Below are positions 13,020 to 26,270 of a DNA stretch of 64,000 nucleotides, piece by piece. The DNA is from Eudromia elegans (Eukaryota; Chordata; Aves; Tinamiformes; Tinamidae): positions 4,855,898-4,919,897 of the forward strand of contig PTEX01000003.1 of assembly GCA_003342815.1 (NCBI GenBank), written 5' to 3'. The notes below the pieces were generated by a model, which worked only from the letters and a program-made list of their open reading frames with translations, searched no databases and was not told the DNA's origin. The stretch's first letter is position 1; the number at the start of each line of letters is the position of its first letter. The translations under genes were made by a program, and so were the position numbers.

Positions 13020-16000
13020 TTAGGGCCGTTCATCGCCATCATCACTGTTATCACTATTTATTTATTTATTTATTTTTAAACGAGTCAAACGAATGAGCCT
13101 CAAGGTGAGAACGGAGCGCATCAGACAGACGGGAGCAAAACAGGCTCCCAGCCCCCCCGCTCGATTCGGCTCCTTCGGAGAAGGTAGCGATCCCACACGG
13201 GGGAAAATGGAAGATGCTCGCCTTTGTCCGGGAAAGCGGGCTGAGAGCGAGGCTGCCTTGGGGCGTCAGGTGGGGGTTTCTTCTTTTTATTTCCGAGAAT
13301 AAATTAAATCCACGAGATGCATTTATTTTATATTTCTCTGCTGCTGGTTATTCATTAAAAGCTGCTGCTGAAGGTTGTTGTTTGTAGCGTTTCACGGAAA
13401 TCCTTGTGCAGCAGAAGCTGTGTGTGTTTATTAGCAGCTTTATCTTGATTAATTTATAAGTAGACTGCAGTTTTCCACATCAAAGCGTGTAAAACGCAAA
13501 GGAACAAGTTCAGCGCATTTTAGAAAAATTGTAACGCCCTGAATGGCTAACGTGCAAAGTCCTCCGTTTTCCCATAACTTAGGCTGCTGTTGCGGCATTT
13601 GCACAACATCTAGGTTTATCAGTAGCTGTTATCCTCTCGTGCAGTGATACCGTGTGTGGGGTGCTCTTCCTTCCGATGAATTTTTATTGGAAAAAAATGT
13701 TGCTTTTTTTTCCCCCAATATCCGGGACAAGAGCATTCAATAGACTGTGAAACCGTAAGCTTCAAACCTAATCACTAGCCAAGCGCTACAAAAGGGGGTT
13801 GCTCTTCTGTTTGTCCTTGGGCTGCTCGCACAGAGAGGTACCCGGGCGAGGCTGGAGCCGGGTCTCGGTATCTGCATCGTGTTTTCCCAAGGGGCCGGGG
13901 AGCGGGAGCCCTCCTTGCCCTGCGGCCCCCCTCACCCCATAGCCCGGCCTGCGCTCTGCACCCACGGGCCGAGCTGGTGCCTGCTGCACCGATAGCGCCG
14001 CGGTCCACGTACCCCTCGGGGGCTCCCGGTCCTAATGAGAACAGCTAACTTTACAAGTGTCCTTTGTAGCCGTTGAAAGCCTCGAGACATTCCTTTTAAG
14101 GATTTTACTAGAATAACACTTTTCAATAAACTGGCAGCTGAAGTGAGGCTTAGAAAAGATGCTAATAAATTTCACAGTGACTGGCTGGTTTTTGAGCTTC
14201 CTAAATTAGTTCTAGAATAGCTGTTGCTTTCTCCTTTGTGAGATGTATATGTGAAAAGGGTTGTAGTGAGCTAAGTGTTATGCAGAGTGTGCGATGATTT
14301 GGTAAAAGGATTTTTGGCACTTGTTTTGGATAACTTGCATAACTCCCTGATGCGTCTTCGTTGCTTGTAATGTGAACATCCTAAGCTCATGCCAGTAACC
14401 TTTAATATAGCATCACATCTTCCTTATAAGTCTTTAAAATTAGCTTATTCAAAATAGAGCACATGCAGGGAAAGAGGCTAAATGTGGCTTATTTTGGTTT
14501 TGGAAGCCAAGTCTTGCAAGATGTTGGACCTATTGAAACGTTGCACTGAGTTTTCCATTGATTCATCTCGAATCCTGGTTTTCAAGCGCTGTCCTGCACC
14601 CCTCCGCTGCGCTATGGGCACGCGCGGACAGGAACGGAGCTCCCACGCAAAAGTCATGGCCTGCTTCCATTCCTGCGCAGAAGGACAGATGTTGAACGCA
14701 GAGGTAAACAGTTTATACACCCATATTTTAAAGGTAGGATTTCCTTGGTGCCTCTGGCCAGGTCTGGTCCTAAACAAACAATCTGTTGGTTTCTACAGGA
14801 GTGAAGAGTAATCTTGGGTACACAGTATCCTAGAGTATCTCCATTAGTAAGTGAAAAATAGAGGTTACTTCGGCTTTAAATTGGGCGTATTCTGGAGTCA
14901 GCGTTGCATTAAGCAAGTCCATCAAACTATAGGGATTAAATTTACATAAAAGGTATTGCAACATATTTGGCAACAAGCTTTATTATATCTATAGGGGACC
15001 ATATTTAGGGGAGTAGACTTGATTTTAAATATTCTAGTAGTTGGACACATGAAGGACTCGAAATCCCCCCATCTTTCAGTGCATTTTCCGTGGTGCTGCA
15101 TTAGCGTGACACAAGGCTGCTACAGTGGCTTTGGCATGAGCGGCCGTGGTGCAGCTCAGTTCCTCCTCTGCTCTCATGCGTCTTTAGCTGGAGTGCAGGT
15201 AATTTATTTAGGCAGAGTCTGGCAGACGGGGTGGGTTTCATCTGCTCTCCCAGCCTTGCCCCCTCTGCCTACCTTTCGACTTCATCCCGTGTGTTGCAGG
15301 TGCTCTTGGCCGCTCCTGTTGAAATTACAGCGGGCACAACGAATGTGGTAGCAAAGCGGGGCTCATGTCTGAGTCCTTAACATCAGTTTTAAAGAACTTT
15401 TTTAGCATATAGGCAAGCAAGAGGGAGCAGAAGGTTGTGGGCTGGTTAGCACACAACGTGCAGACTGTCTGACCAGAACAAGCCCCAGGGTTGGCGCCTT
15501 ACAAATGTTCCCACCTGAAGAACCAACCTCCCTTCCTCCCTCCCTCCCGCCTCATGATTCTCCTGTCCTCCCACTGTGGTTCCCCCTTCCCAAGCCATGA
15601 TTTTCATCTTGTTGCTGTAATCTTTCACCTTTGCCTGCCCCTTTTTGCACAGTTTTCCATGTTATTCCTCTCCCTAAATTCTAAGTAGTGTGTTCTCCTC
15701 AGTTGCTTTATGGTAGCTAAATTTTAGCGTGTTTTGTCCTTTGGCTTCAAATGTTGTTGAGGCTCCGTCACTTTTTGGTAAACAACGTCTGTTTTGCCTC
15801 ATAACTTTGCACGGGTTTTGTAGGAGGACTGTTTGCAAATGTCTTTCATGTTGCTCCAGTTTGTGCAAGGAAAGGCAGAAATGAGAGGTGAAACCCAAGC
15901 TGCAGTGCCACCAACACATGAAGCCAACAGGAAAGCTCCTCTCGGCTTCAGAGTGAATTTCCTCCTGTATTTCTCAGAAGTAGCTGGAAAACACCACCTG

Positions 16001-19000
16001 AAGTGCTGTGGTAACTACATAAAACACCTTTGCAGCCACACAGAAGTGACATTTGCCACCTTCATTCCTGAGAAGTTCACATTCTCTCTTTCCCAACCCA
16101 TATTTCCCAAAAAGATGCAGTAATTATGTGACTAAATTCAAACAAATCTGCCAAGGAGGAAATCTCACTCTGCAAGCTATTTGACAAAAGACATCCCATG
16201 AGGAGAAAGGAAACGGTGCCCCTACCACGAGCGAGGCTGCGGAGTGCTCGGAGCTGCTGTATTTCACCCTGTTGAACCCACGACAGGGCGAGCGACGGGA
16301 AGTCAGGCTCCATAGATTCCGAGGCACACAGATTTAGCCATTCCTTACTCAATATCCTGTACCTAAATCATGTTATTTTTGCTTCCCATGATCTAACCTG
16401 GTGATACCTGGTAGACTAACGCAGCTGGCTAAAGGTGCTCTTTGTTGCTGTAAGCACCAGGACAGCGGGGATCGGGAAGAAGCTGGGAAAAGGCCTCGTC
16501 TCTGTGGGCACCCGGCAGCGTGGCCGTGGCGGGGCTTTCCTGGAGAGGTGCTGAAGAAAGGCTCTCCCTGCGTGAAGATGTTCAGCAAAGCGTCCAGTTG
16601 CCAGCCAAGGAAGGGGTTTTACATCAGCAACAGTCCTAATGGTAGGAAAAACAACCCCTTAAAACCTGCTAGAAACAAAGTGGCAAAGTAGATAAAAAAC
16701 AGACCTGCTTCCATTTTCCTTGCGTGTAGGCACCGTCAGGCACCCCTCATCTCCGGTGCTTTGAGAGAAACTGTGTTGCTCCCCGGTGCTGGTTGCAGGG
16801 GCTGCCGGTCAGGAATGGTCAGAAGCGGACAAACGGCCTCGGGTTGGTTTTGCAGTGCGGAGAGGCTTTCCTTGTGCTGCTCAGCGTGGTCAGTTAGCAG
16901 CAGTACTGGGTTACTCGTATTCTTCAGCGTACGTTCGGCATTACTTGATGAAGCAGTGCCAAGATGAAAATGTTTTCATTATGGGAAATGGATCCTGGCT
17001 GGCTAAACACTGCGTATTTGCTGCTCTAAGCATTTTGCCACAAGAGGTCGATGCTTATTCTGTCTGTACCGCAGCAACTGTCCTACTTTAAGGGCTTAAA
17101 TCCCCAGAAGCGAGGGCACCAAGTTAAGGTGGCGTTTGGGTTATTAGTGTGCTTCCAGGCTGCAGGGCCTCGTCGTTTCACGAGAATAACCCTCTCCCAC
17201 AGCAAACCGAACAGGGCTGAGGAGCACAACCGATTCCCGTGAGAAAGGGACGTATCTGCCCAGAGCCTCCCATACAGAGAGCGGAATGGAAATAAGGCAC
17301 GGATAGGATATTCTCACCTCCACACCCGCATAGATCCTGGGGTTGGTTGGTTGTTTTCCCCCCCGTCTCTTTTTCCTGTGGTGATCCCATCCATCGGAGT
17401 GTGTCAAGACAGAGATGGTCGTGGGCGGAAGGGTCAGCGGACGTGGCTGGTGTGCTTTGGAAATTGGGAAATCAACAGGAAAGCCTGTTAATACTAAAAG
17501 CAAGATGGTTGCACCTAAAGGACATGTGCAATTAAACAGAAGTAACTTTAAAGATAGATTTTTACCCAAGTTTTAGGATATAGCGAAGATTGTGGAAGGA
17601 TATCATTTGATTTTTGTCTCATTATCTCCAGTTTAAGCAGAATGCTACTTACGTCTCACGTGTGCCTTCTCTTGACAGCAGCTTCTGGTAGGTCTCACAT
17701 GAGTAAAATCACATCAGACCCTCTTAGAATCTGCCAAATTATTTTAAGAAATGGAGCTTCAAATGGGCTTTGCTTCAGTCCGCTGGTCCTACACAAAGCA
17801 AAGATCATAAGCAGAGTATAGATCCACTATAGTTTCCCCCAAGGATACAGTGTGCATGCAGGAGTGACCTGAAATGTGCAGCTGGTGTAACACAGATCTG
17901 GTTGCCGATCATCATGCTTTGGATCGGTCTGTTAGGAAAAGCCTTGGTTCTTTTGGCTTCAGTATTTTTAAATGTGTTTGCAAGTTTTTCTTCTTCATAT
18001 ACAGAAGAGTAGATTTTTCTTATATTTTCCAGAGTTAGAAAAGTTTTCCTTTAGGATGAGACAAGAAGGAAATTCATCCCCAAAAGAAACTGTGGAAAAC
18101 ATTTAGCAGTTTTAGATTGTATTTGTTTGGGAAAATTGTATTACAAACTGGCCTTTGCTTTTAGTTGTGGAAAACACAGCCACCTAGAAAAGCAAAGTGT
18201 GTATTATGGCAGAGGCACTTTTAATTTTCTAACTCTTAGGAAGCTGTAAATTGGAGGGGAGGGGTTAACATGAATGTTCAAAGAGAGTAGCAAGGAAAAA
18301 GCTGTTCGGTGGGTGATTTCAGCTTTTCAGTCCACTCCAGTGTGTTTAAGCCTGTATGACCCAGCAGCAGAGGTGAAGGGATTGACACCAAAAATGGTCT
18401 TTCACTGGAGACAGTTCCACACGATTCAGTCTTTGAAGCTCTAAGAGCTGTAGTGCCGGGTAAGAGCTGAGCTCAAGGAGGTGGCCCCTGCTGCTGCTCA
18501 GGTGCTTGGTGGCCACTCCTGTGTGATGGAACATCCCTGTTCATTCTCATCCTCCCATTATCCCTTTCACAGGGGTGTTTCTGAATCTCTGGTCGTGGTT
18601 TTAGGTGACTTTCTTGCTGGCTGTGCGTGGCTGTTGGGGTGCTGCTGGTAGCCGGGTCAGCTGCTGGGTGCAGCATGAAGAGCAAGGAGGGCTGTTGTCC
18701 ATGGAAGCTGCCTCCGGAGCGGTGCGTAGGACTGGAGGTCGGGCTCCTTGCGAGGAGGCTCCTCAGCAAATATTGGAACTGGCCAGAAAAGGAAGCAGAT
18801 GATAAGCAAGAGACCACCACTGCCAATGCTGCGAGATTTGGAAGCAACACAAGGGAGTGAAGGACCTGAAGCTTTGGGAGTGGGTTACAGACCCCATCGT
18901 GAGAGGGAGGAGAGCGCTCGAGGCCGCTCTGAAGAGCTGCAGGCAGAGCAGAAAGGCGTTTGGGGGATGGCCACATTCACTCCTGTCTTGGTCCCACCCA

Positions 19001-19570
19001 GGTCCCCAGCCCTTGGGGCCCGAGTCTTTAGTCCAACACAGCACTCAGAGGCCTCATCTTGCTCCATCTGCCCTGGGCAGAAGTGGAAATAGAGCGTTGC
19101 CGGCTTCTCATTTCCGCCGTTGTGGATGTGAAACAGAACTGGGAGGGGAGCGCAGCCTCTCCCCTGGTTACTGCACGGCAGTGATTATGAGAGCCATGAA
19201 GTTGAGCAGCTCCGTCCTCCTCTTTAAGCTGCTTGTTTTCTCTTTACTGCATTAGCTGCTGCTGGGCTCCAGCCTATGTGGCAGTGAGCAAAGTCAGGTA
19301 TACAAGGTATCCATTGTTGTACTAAATCCACAAGGTGCCTGTTGTGCAGCTGTTGTGGCCGTGCGTTCGTCAGTGGTGCCGAAGCGCTGGGCAGGAGCCG
19401 AGCTCCGTGCTCGCGTGGGCCCGTGATCCTCACGGCAGCCCCATGGCACGGGCAGAGCTGGGGGGCAGCTGCCTCCTCCAGGCACCGGGGCGGTCTGGTG
19501 GCCACCACGTGCCGTGCGCAAGGGGAGTGGGAGTCTGAGTAAAGAGCTTGCCGCGTCCTTGAGTGAGTCC
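13020..19570. other. Gene-free stretch right of FRAT
   Basis: I see no convincing coding exon. Bases 13,310-14,480 are AT-rich with several clean homeodomain/GATA-like words (for example cttgattaatttat near 13,444) and read like conserved non-coding DNA, but conservation cannot be judged from one sequence. The rest alternates between ordinary DNA and GC-rich patches (13,780-14,030; 16,400-16,560; 18,600-19,080) whose open frames match nothing known to me. Confidence 0.5.
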
Positions 19571-19797
19571 CCAGCTAGCTGTGAGGAGAAACCTCCTGCC
19601 CATGAGGCCAGGGTGGCGCTGGAAGAGGTTGCCCAGGAAGTCTCCATCCTCGGCAGTTCTTAACACTGGGCTGGGTAAAAGCGCTGACCAGCCTGGGCTC
19701 GTCTGAGAGCTGACCCTGCTGTGAGGAGGAGGTTGGGCTGGAGGCCTCCGGACGTTCTTCCAGCCTGTATGACCCTGTGATCCTGCAAAGTTGGACA
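19571..19797 (+). mobile_element. CR1 LINE 3' end (old, diverged)
   Basis: The block follows the CR1 3' region in order on the + strand: a tgaggagaaacctcctgcc word near 19,580, the 'gaagaggttgcccaggaag' word near 19,622, a gtctcc word, a gaggttgggctggaggcctcc word near 19,727, and a final cttccagcctgtatgacc near 19,756 followed by a degenerate tgtgatcctg tail. It is truncated at its 5' end, as most avian CR1 copies are, and is clearly diverged. Confidence 0.75.
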
Positions 19798-22711
19798 TGC
19801 CCTGAAAGCAAAATACTCCATTCTAATGGATGAGATTTGCCCAGAATTTCCCTAACCCCTCAGCTATTAATATAGAGTTGAGGATACATGAATTCTCTTA
19901 GCAAGGACGTGGACTTCAAGACCTCTCCTGCGTCATTCACCCCACTTTATCTCGAGCACTGTTCTTATTTATAGCGCTGTCACTCCCAGCACAGTTTTCC
20001 ATGGCTTCCATGGGCACAGCTTTCCTCACTGAGCTCTGCGAGGGCTCACAGGCAATAACAGCCTCTCCCCAGATAACCAGCTGCTGATCTGCAACAGCAA
20101 CAAACCCCCCTGGTAGCAGATACTGCTCAGAGAGGCGGCCGCGTCCTTCCTGCCAGCACTGGGCAAGGCAGACGGAAGGGACCCGGTGTCATCTCCATGA
20201 TTCGAGTGGTCTTGTACCCTCCTCCCTGGCTCACATGTGGATCTCAGACCTTTGGACGCAGGAGGGAACAAAGCAGAGCAAGGTTACGTGTATCCGAGAA
20301 TTACTTCTGATTGTAAGGTGAACAAGAGCCCCCGTCCCCCATGTGAGGGAACATTATGCCCTGTGCTCCTTGGAGGATGTTTGTAATGGCAGTTCTGGTC
20401 TCAGTAAACCTGGTGCCCTGAGACCCGGCAAGAGCTGACGACATCCTCCATGTCCACACGTGTGATCCCAAGGTCAGGGCACGCAGCATCCTGATTTCCT
20501 GGAGCTTGATGTGTTACCACCAGTGACATGGCCAGGAGGCTCAGGCTGCTTCTGAATGGCAGCGTCTCCAAATCTCCCCTGGGACACTGGGGACACCTTC
20601 CCAGCAAAGCAGAACTCCCTCCGGCCCCACACTTGAGAGCTCAGCTGCACACACACACGGATGGGGAGCGCTCTGTGCTGCGCAGGGCATCTTCGTGGCC
20701 CACTTGGGCAGCCTGAACAGGCATGGATGCTCCGGGAGCGGGAACAGCCAACCGTGAGACACCACGGTGCTCGTCCTTGTGCATCCCTGCCTTGAGGAAG
20801 CCGGGAGGAGGAGGAGGCCAGGGAGCCCGGCAGTGACACGGGCACGTCCCATGGGATACCCCCCACCCCAGGGAGAACAGACTCCGTCATGCAGCACCTC
20901 AGCTGACGGTGACGCCGGGTCAGACACACGCTGGCAGCCTGGCTGTGTTTCGTGCTTTACGTTTCGGGCGTTGATGGCAGCTCTCCCTCGGCTCCACGGT
21001 GGCTGCGGCGGCGATCGCCCTGTCAGTTGGCCGCTCTGTTCCGAGCCTCGAGGGCTCTGCGCGGTGCACACGGGCACACAGGGGCAGGCTTGTGCCGGTG
21101 CTCTGCAAGATGCACATCTGCCGAGGCTAAAAATAGGCCCGTGGTGGTTTTTAGGCTCCATGAGAATTCGTCCCCATGGTAACTGTACAGTTGTTGAGTC
21201 GTTTAGTGTTTGGGCTCAGAATCACCCCAGTGCCGTAGTGCTCCCAAGGGCCTCGTGCTGTGGCGCGGTGCTGCTGGCCCCGTGTCGTCGGTGCTTCCCA
21301 AGGCGCCACCGCTCCGCTCGACAGCTGCAGATGAGCGGCCGTGGCCGTCGGCGGGGGGCACGCGGCCCGGCTTCCCCGTGATAGAGGCTGTTTGTGCTTG
21401 CTCGCGCGCTGATAGCGCACGTCAGGGCGGTTATCTTGCGCCGGAGCCCCAAAACGGCCCTGCTGGGCAGGCAGCATGAGGCGGGAGGCAGGATCCCCGA
21501 GTCGGCCTCCCCGGAGCAGCCTGAGCCGGCAGCCACCGCCTCCGGTCTGGAACGAGCCGAAACAACCCAGCACGGCAGCACTTGCACCCGTGCAAACGGC
21601 ATCGGGACGGGCACTGAGGGGCTTCGGGAGGCTCTGCAGCGCGGGCGGCAGCGCCCTCGCCGGCTGGGGCTGCCACCAGCCCCGTTTCACCGCACCGTGG
21701 AGGGCTGGCGGTTCACCGCAGGGCACAACGCGGCGAGCACCGCGCTTTGGGCAGCAGAGCTCCAGCAAGGCCCCTTTCCGTAAGGGGGTAAACGCGAGGC
21801 TGGAGGAGCGGCCCAGAACCACAGCCACTCCTGCAGGCTCGGGCAGCCGTAGAGCGACGTGCTGCATCCCCCGGATCAAACGTTACAGCCCTCGTGCAGT
21901 GTTGTGACCGCCACTGTACTTTCAGTCCAAATGCACTTTGGTCTCGTGAGCTTTTAAGAGGCTCGCGGACAGCCTGATCTGCAGGGTGCTTTTAAAGTGG
22001 CTTTTCTATTATGAGTTTACCCAGTTGCACAAAGCAAAACGAGGGTGTGCGGGAGCCCCATCCATCTCGCCTGGAGATGCCTTCTACCTTAAGCCGCTTT
22101 CCGTAGATCCGCCAGGATCCCGAGCACATCTCTGCGCATCATTAGCAGAGGATTTGTCAGGTGATCCCTGCGCCCTGCGGGCAGGGCCACAGCCTGCCCC
22201 CAGCAGCTCCTGCCCGTGCGAGTGGAGGGGCCCGGGTGGCAGCCGGAGAAAACAAGCCGGTTTCCCAAGGACGGGGTCAAAGACACCGGCCCGAAGCGCA
22301 GATCCTCACTGCGAGGCTCTGCCCTGCCAGGGGACCGGTGCCCCCCAGCCCCGCGGTGCCGTCAGGGCTCCTCCAGCCCAGGGAGCCCTTCCCTTCCACT
22401 GCGACTGGTCTTGTTCCTTGGTGGTGGTTCTGCTCTGGAGTCGCTCAAAGCGAATTTAACCCAATTCCTGTGTTCGGATTTTGGCGGCCTGAGTTCGAGC
22501 TGGCAGGCGGAGGGAGGCGCCTGCACACAGACCAGAAGGACATTCGCTTCCCGGCCTGCTCCGCCGAAAGCTCGTCCCGTGGATCTGTGTCCTTGCCACG
22601 TGGTGCCGCGGGCTCCTGCCCCACGCTGAATGTGCCACGGGGTGTAGACTGAGCACCGGCACCTCCCAAACCCGGCCATGGGTCACGGGGGCCTGAGGAG
22701 TGACCCCCATC
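19798..22711. other. GC-rich gene-free stretch
   Basis: No gene is recognised. Bases 20,500-21,900 are CpG-rich and stop-poor in several frames on both strands at once, which is what GC-rich non-coding DNA gives. None of these frames carries a domain or motif I know. Confidence 0.5.
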
Positions 22712-22870
22712 GCAGAGCCACACAAGGGCTGAGGTTGGAAGGGGCTTCTTGAGAGCAGCTCCTTCTAACCCCTCTGCTCGGCCGGTCCCCAGAGCACCTT
22801 GCCCAGGTCCCGGTGCCTTTACCGTGTCTCCAAGGATGGAGACGTGCTGCTCTGCACTGGGCATCCAGCC
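22712..22870 (-). mobile_element. CR1 LINE 3' end fragment (old)
   Basis: Read on the + strand this is the reverse complement of a CR1 3' end: gaggttggaaggggcttct near 22,731, then a 'gcacc ttgcccaggtccc' word near 22,795 and a 'ctccaaggatggagacg' word near 22,830. The order and spacing agree with the family. The copy is short and diverged, and its outer edges are uncertain. Confidence 0.68.
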
Positions 22871-23744
22871 AGCACAGCTCACCGCAGCGCCCAGGTTCTC
22901 TTGGTCAGTAATTACTCCCATTTCCCTTGTTAGGCATTGTTTAAAACCTGCCTATTGGGGGCCGGGCCAGGCACAAGCGGCCAGGCAGCGGCAGCGTCCC
23001 TGGCCTCGGCCGGCCCTCGGGGCCTGGCCCCTCCATAGGAGGATGGCGCCCCTGCACGCTCCCATCTCGCAGCCCGGACCTAGCGCCACTATGGCCGAAG
23101 CCGCCAGTGGGAGCCAGCAAGGCCCTTCCTTGACCCATTGAGCCCCTGCTGCCCACAGCCAGGGTGGAGAGAGGGGCCACCATGCCTGGGACTTGGGCAT
23201 CACAGTGAGTTCCAGACTTCATCTGTAGGTTGTCTCCTCCCCACAGGGTGCCTTTTCAGCTGAATTCACAGAAAATAATGAGCATGTGATGACATGATGC
23301 CGTTATGGCAGGCACTTTCAGCAAAGGGAAGCTTTAGACGCCGTCTGTCAGCTCGGAGGCAGTTTTTTTTTCCCACCCGTTTGTGCTGTGTTTTCCACCT
23401 GGGATTTTGCTTGGTAAAGCAGCTTGCCTCGTGTGTGTATCGCAGGGGCCACAGGGTCTCCCTCGCCGCGGCTGTGCAGCGGGCACGGTGCCGCCCGTGC
23501 CGAGGGCAGCAGGACGCCCGTTCGCTTCCTGCGACTCTCCTCTCCCGCTGCCACCAGCGCCGCCTGCTCGCTGTGATCCGCCGCTTTCCAGCAGCGCTGG
23601 GCTTAGGATCGCGCTGCTCACAACCGTGCAGCGCCCAGGGTTTGCAGGCGCAGGGCAGCAAGCAGCGCTGACAGCACCCTGCAACGCAGGGCTTCCCCGG
23701 GAAGCGCGCGGCTGCGTTTCAGCCAGGGACATGAACGGCTGGAT
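22871..23744. other. GC-rich gene-free stretch
   Basis: Nothing identifiable beyond GC-rich DNA. The open frames have no recognisable domain. Confidence 0.5.
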
Positions 23745-23755
23745 GAGCCGGCCCC

Positions 23756-23883
23756 GAGCTGCCCATCGTGCACCCGGAGCCGGCCCCGAGCTGCCCGTCG
23801 TGCTCCCGGAGCCGGCCCTGAGCTGCCCGCTGTGCTCCTGCAGCTGGCCACGAGCTGACCATCGTGCTCCCGGAGCCGGGGCT
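23756..23883. repeat. Minisatellite, four units of 32 bp
   Basis: Four head-to-tail units begin at 23,756, 23,788, 23,820 and 23,852, each opening with gagctg and ending near ggagccgg. A partial copy of the unit's end (gagccggcccc) precedes the first unit. Units 1, 2 and 4 are close to one another; unit 3 is the most diverged. The period is not a multiple of three, so a coding repeat is unlikely. Confidence 0.9.
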
Positions 23884-25656
23884 TTTGCTCACTGGCCATT
23901 TCCATCAGTGTACGTCTACCCTCGGTCTGCAGTCTCCGAAGAGGAAACGGCCAGAACCCAAACACCAAAACGGGCGAAGGACTTAGAGCATTTGAGAGAG
24001 TTTGTGGCTGATGGCTGAGGCTGCACTGCTGGAAACGGGCTGAGAAACGTTACTGCTGTGAGACTGCAAAACAGTCTTGGACTGTTTAGACTCAGAAGTA
24101 AATCTTCTCTTAAACACGGGGCTATTTTCATGTAAACTAAATTATGAAAGAATTCTCTTATATTTGTTAATCAAACGGCATTCCAACAGGAGAGGGATTT
24201 AGATGATCAGTGAGGGTAGTGTCACACGTGCAGACTGCCAGGCTGAGCCCAGGAAGCCCAGCAGCATCAGAAAGAAAGGCCTGTTAAAAGAGAAGCACTT
24301 CATAGCAGGCTCTTACACGGGCTAAGGGAAGTATATAAAGATTTCTAATCTGGGACGGTCAAAGTACAGGACAAGATGATATCTTGCACTCAGTGGGGAG
24401 GAGAGAAAGGAAAAGAGAGAATCAGGAGGAAGAGGCGGCAGCCTGAGGAGTGGACGTGCCTTTAGAACCGTGCCGAGCTGAGCTGCTCCTCCTCAGGTTA
24501 TTCAGGTTAGTGGAAGGTAGAGAATGCGTCCATAGTTTATTTATTTATCTTTTTAACATATAAAACCATCTAATTTACATACAGGTTTTACTAAGACTGC
24601 AGTTTAGAAAGTAAATCTCCTCCAAGTAATACAACAATTTTAAATAAAGACTTAAGAAATTATAGCATATGTTTTCACATTTTTTTCTGATTAATTCCAG
24701 TTATTACCTTTATATTACATAGTATTTACACATCTGATGAGTGGCACGTTCACACCTTGCATCTGAGTCTACAGCACCTGCAGACAGGGTCCTATGCAGA
24801 AAGCGGTGTCACCGTAGGCACTGAGGATGCGGATGGGCCCTGGCCTGTTCCCACGCGGGGAGGGGGACGTGCTGCTGCCCTTGCTCCCAGGGCCTTTGCT
24901 CCAGGCGCTCTCTTCACCACCTCGCTGCGGTTCAACCCACCTCTCCTCACCCTATCCCCAAGGGAAGAATTTCTCCTTTCCTCGCTGTAGCCCCAGTTTT
25001 TATACAGTTGTGGTCAAACCCATCCCTCAGGCCCCCTTTTGCCAAGGTAACCAATGCTGACAGCTTCCACATTCCCTTGGGATCTGTTTTGACATCCCGT
25101 GTCCCTTCCGTCGCTCTCCCGTCGGTCCGGACCGCTCTGCAGTTTTCCCGCTCTCGGACACGACGTTTCGCCCGCGTTTTGCCAGCACTGCTCAGAAGAC
25201 CTGAAAGGCTCCCAGCGTGTCCCTCGGTGGGGCCGTTGCTGCCGCGTGCTGCGAGGTTTCCCTGCTCTTCCTCAACAGCGTTTTGTGCACGTCGCCCACG
25301 TGCCGGTTGCGCGAGGTTCTCCCATCGCTCTCTGCCCTGCTGCTTCCCAGCCCTTCCCCACCTGAACTCGCTCCTGTGCTGCCAACAAGCGCCTCGCCAC
25401 CATCATTTCCCAAGGGTCTTATGTAGACGGATGTTTCCCTGGTATAACTATTAACCCAGCATCGGGCTCCCACATCAACGGCAGAAGCATCTCCCAAGAA
25501 AGAAAAGCTGGAAATAACATTTTAAAATATTTTGCACCTATTAATCTGAGGCAGCGGCAGAAAATCCTGCTCAGCGTAACTCAGGTTTACCAAACAGGTT
25601 TACGTGATTTAGAGGAACATCATGTCAGCTGTATTAGACACCGACAGTATAAAGGT
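23884..25656. other. Gene-free stretch, part AT-rich
   Basis: No gene is seen. Bases 24,530-24,730 are strongly AT-rich, with tttattta words and taaataaag, and resemble the end of an untranslated region, but no coding exon could be tied to them. Bases 24,840-25,430 are pyrimidine-rich on the + strand and contain CpG. Confidence 0.45.
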
Positions 25657-26270
25657 TGTTACAAAAAAATATAAATTGGATTATTAACTTTATGGCGAGG
25701 AGAGTTAAAAGGGGTACATAGGGAAAAGGAGGGAGAATAGGGGGAAAAGAGCGTTGTGCAGGAACTCGGGTTCAGGATCCCCAGGAGCCTCCCAGAACCG
25801 CAGCAAGTGCCACCAAACAGGTCCCCAACTTGTGCTTGGACAGAGGCTGGGGAACCGCTCTGGGGCACAGGGGCCTCCACAAGGCCCAACCCTGGGAGAT
25901 GCAAGCAGGGGCGAAGGCAGGGCCTTCCCTCGTGGGGCAGGCACTTGCTAGATAAATTCGTGTTCTTTCGGGGGCCGACCCACTGCAGCACCCCGTTGTT
26001 TTCCTCTCGGGGGAACGCCCCAAACATAGTTCCCCAGAGGAGGGCCGCTGGGAAGGGAGGCCACAGCCCCCAGGGTGCCCGCACCTGAGCCCCTGGTTGC
26101 CTCAGGGTTGAGGTTTGGGACAGGATCCCGCACAAACAGGGCCGTGTGGGATGAAGGCAGTGCAGAAGCCGTCTTGCCAAGCAGGTTCTGGGGAGCTTGC
26201 TGGGTTTAAGCAACATTTGCCAATGTGGTGGGCGGCAGGGACAGTCCCCAGGGCAAGAGATCCCATAACA
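25657..26270 (-). mobile_element. Candidate solo LTR (family unknown)
   Basis: This block of about 614 bp starts tgttac and ends cataaca on the + strand, so its ends are TGTTA...TAACA, the short inverted termini typical of LTRs. In the - orientation its last part carries a CATAAA-like signal followed by T-rich DNA, as at the 3' part of an LTR. No internal region with primer-binding site or polypurine tract, and no convincing target-site duplication, is visible beside it. If it is an LTR it is an old fossil left by recombination. The family was not recognised. Confidence 0.33.

Larger units (their letters stand above)
11100..13020. promoter_or_regulatory. CpG island covering FRAT
   Basis: This block is dense in CpG and G+C, unlike the DNA on either side, and spans the promoter, the single coding exon and the 3' untranslated region of the FRAT gene. 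No TATA box is obvious. At about 11,498-11,507 the sequence cattgtttac interrupts the GC-rich DNA roughly 100 bases upstream of the start codon and resembles a SOX/FOX-type motif; that reading is inference. The extreme GC content probably explains the assembly gap inside the gene. Confidence 0.8.

Noticed and set aside
20541-21907. Overlapping long open frames on both strands
   Set aside because: All frames are stop-poor together because of high GC and CpG content; none resembles a known protein and no splice pattern supports them.
1-24000. Search for DPY19L4, RRP12 or other expected neighbours of ESRP1 or FRAT
   Set aside because: No peptide stretch recognisable as these proteins was seen in any frame; absence by eye is not proof.
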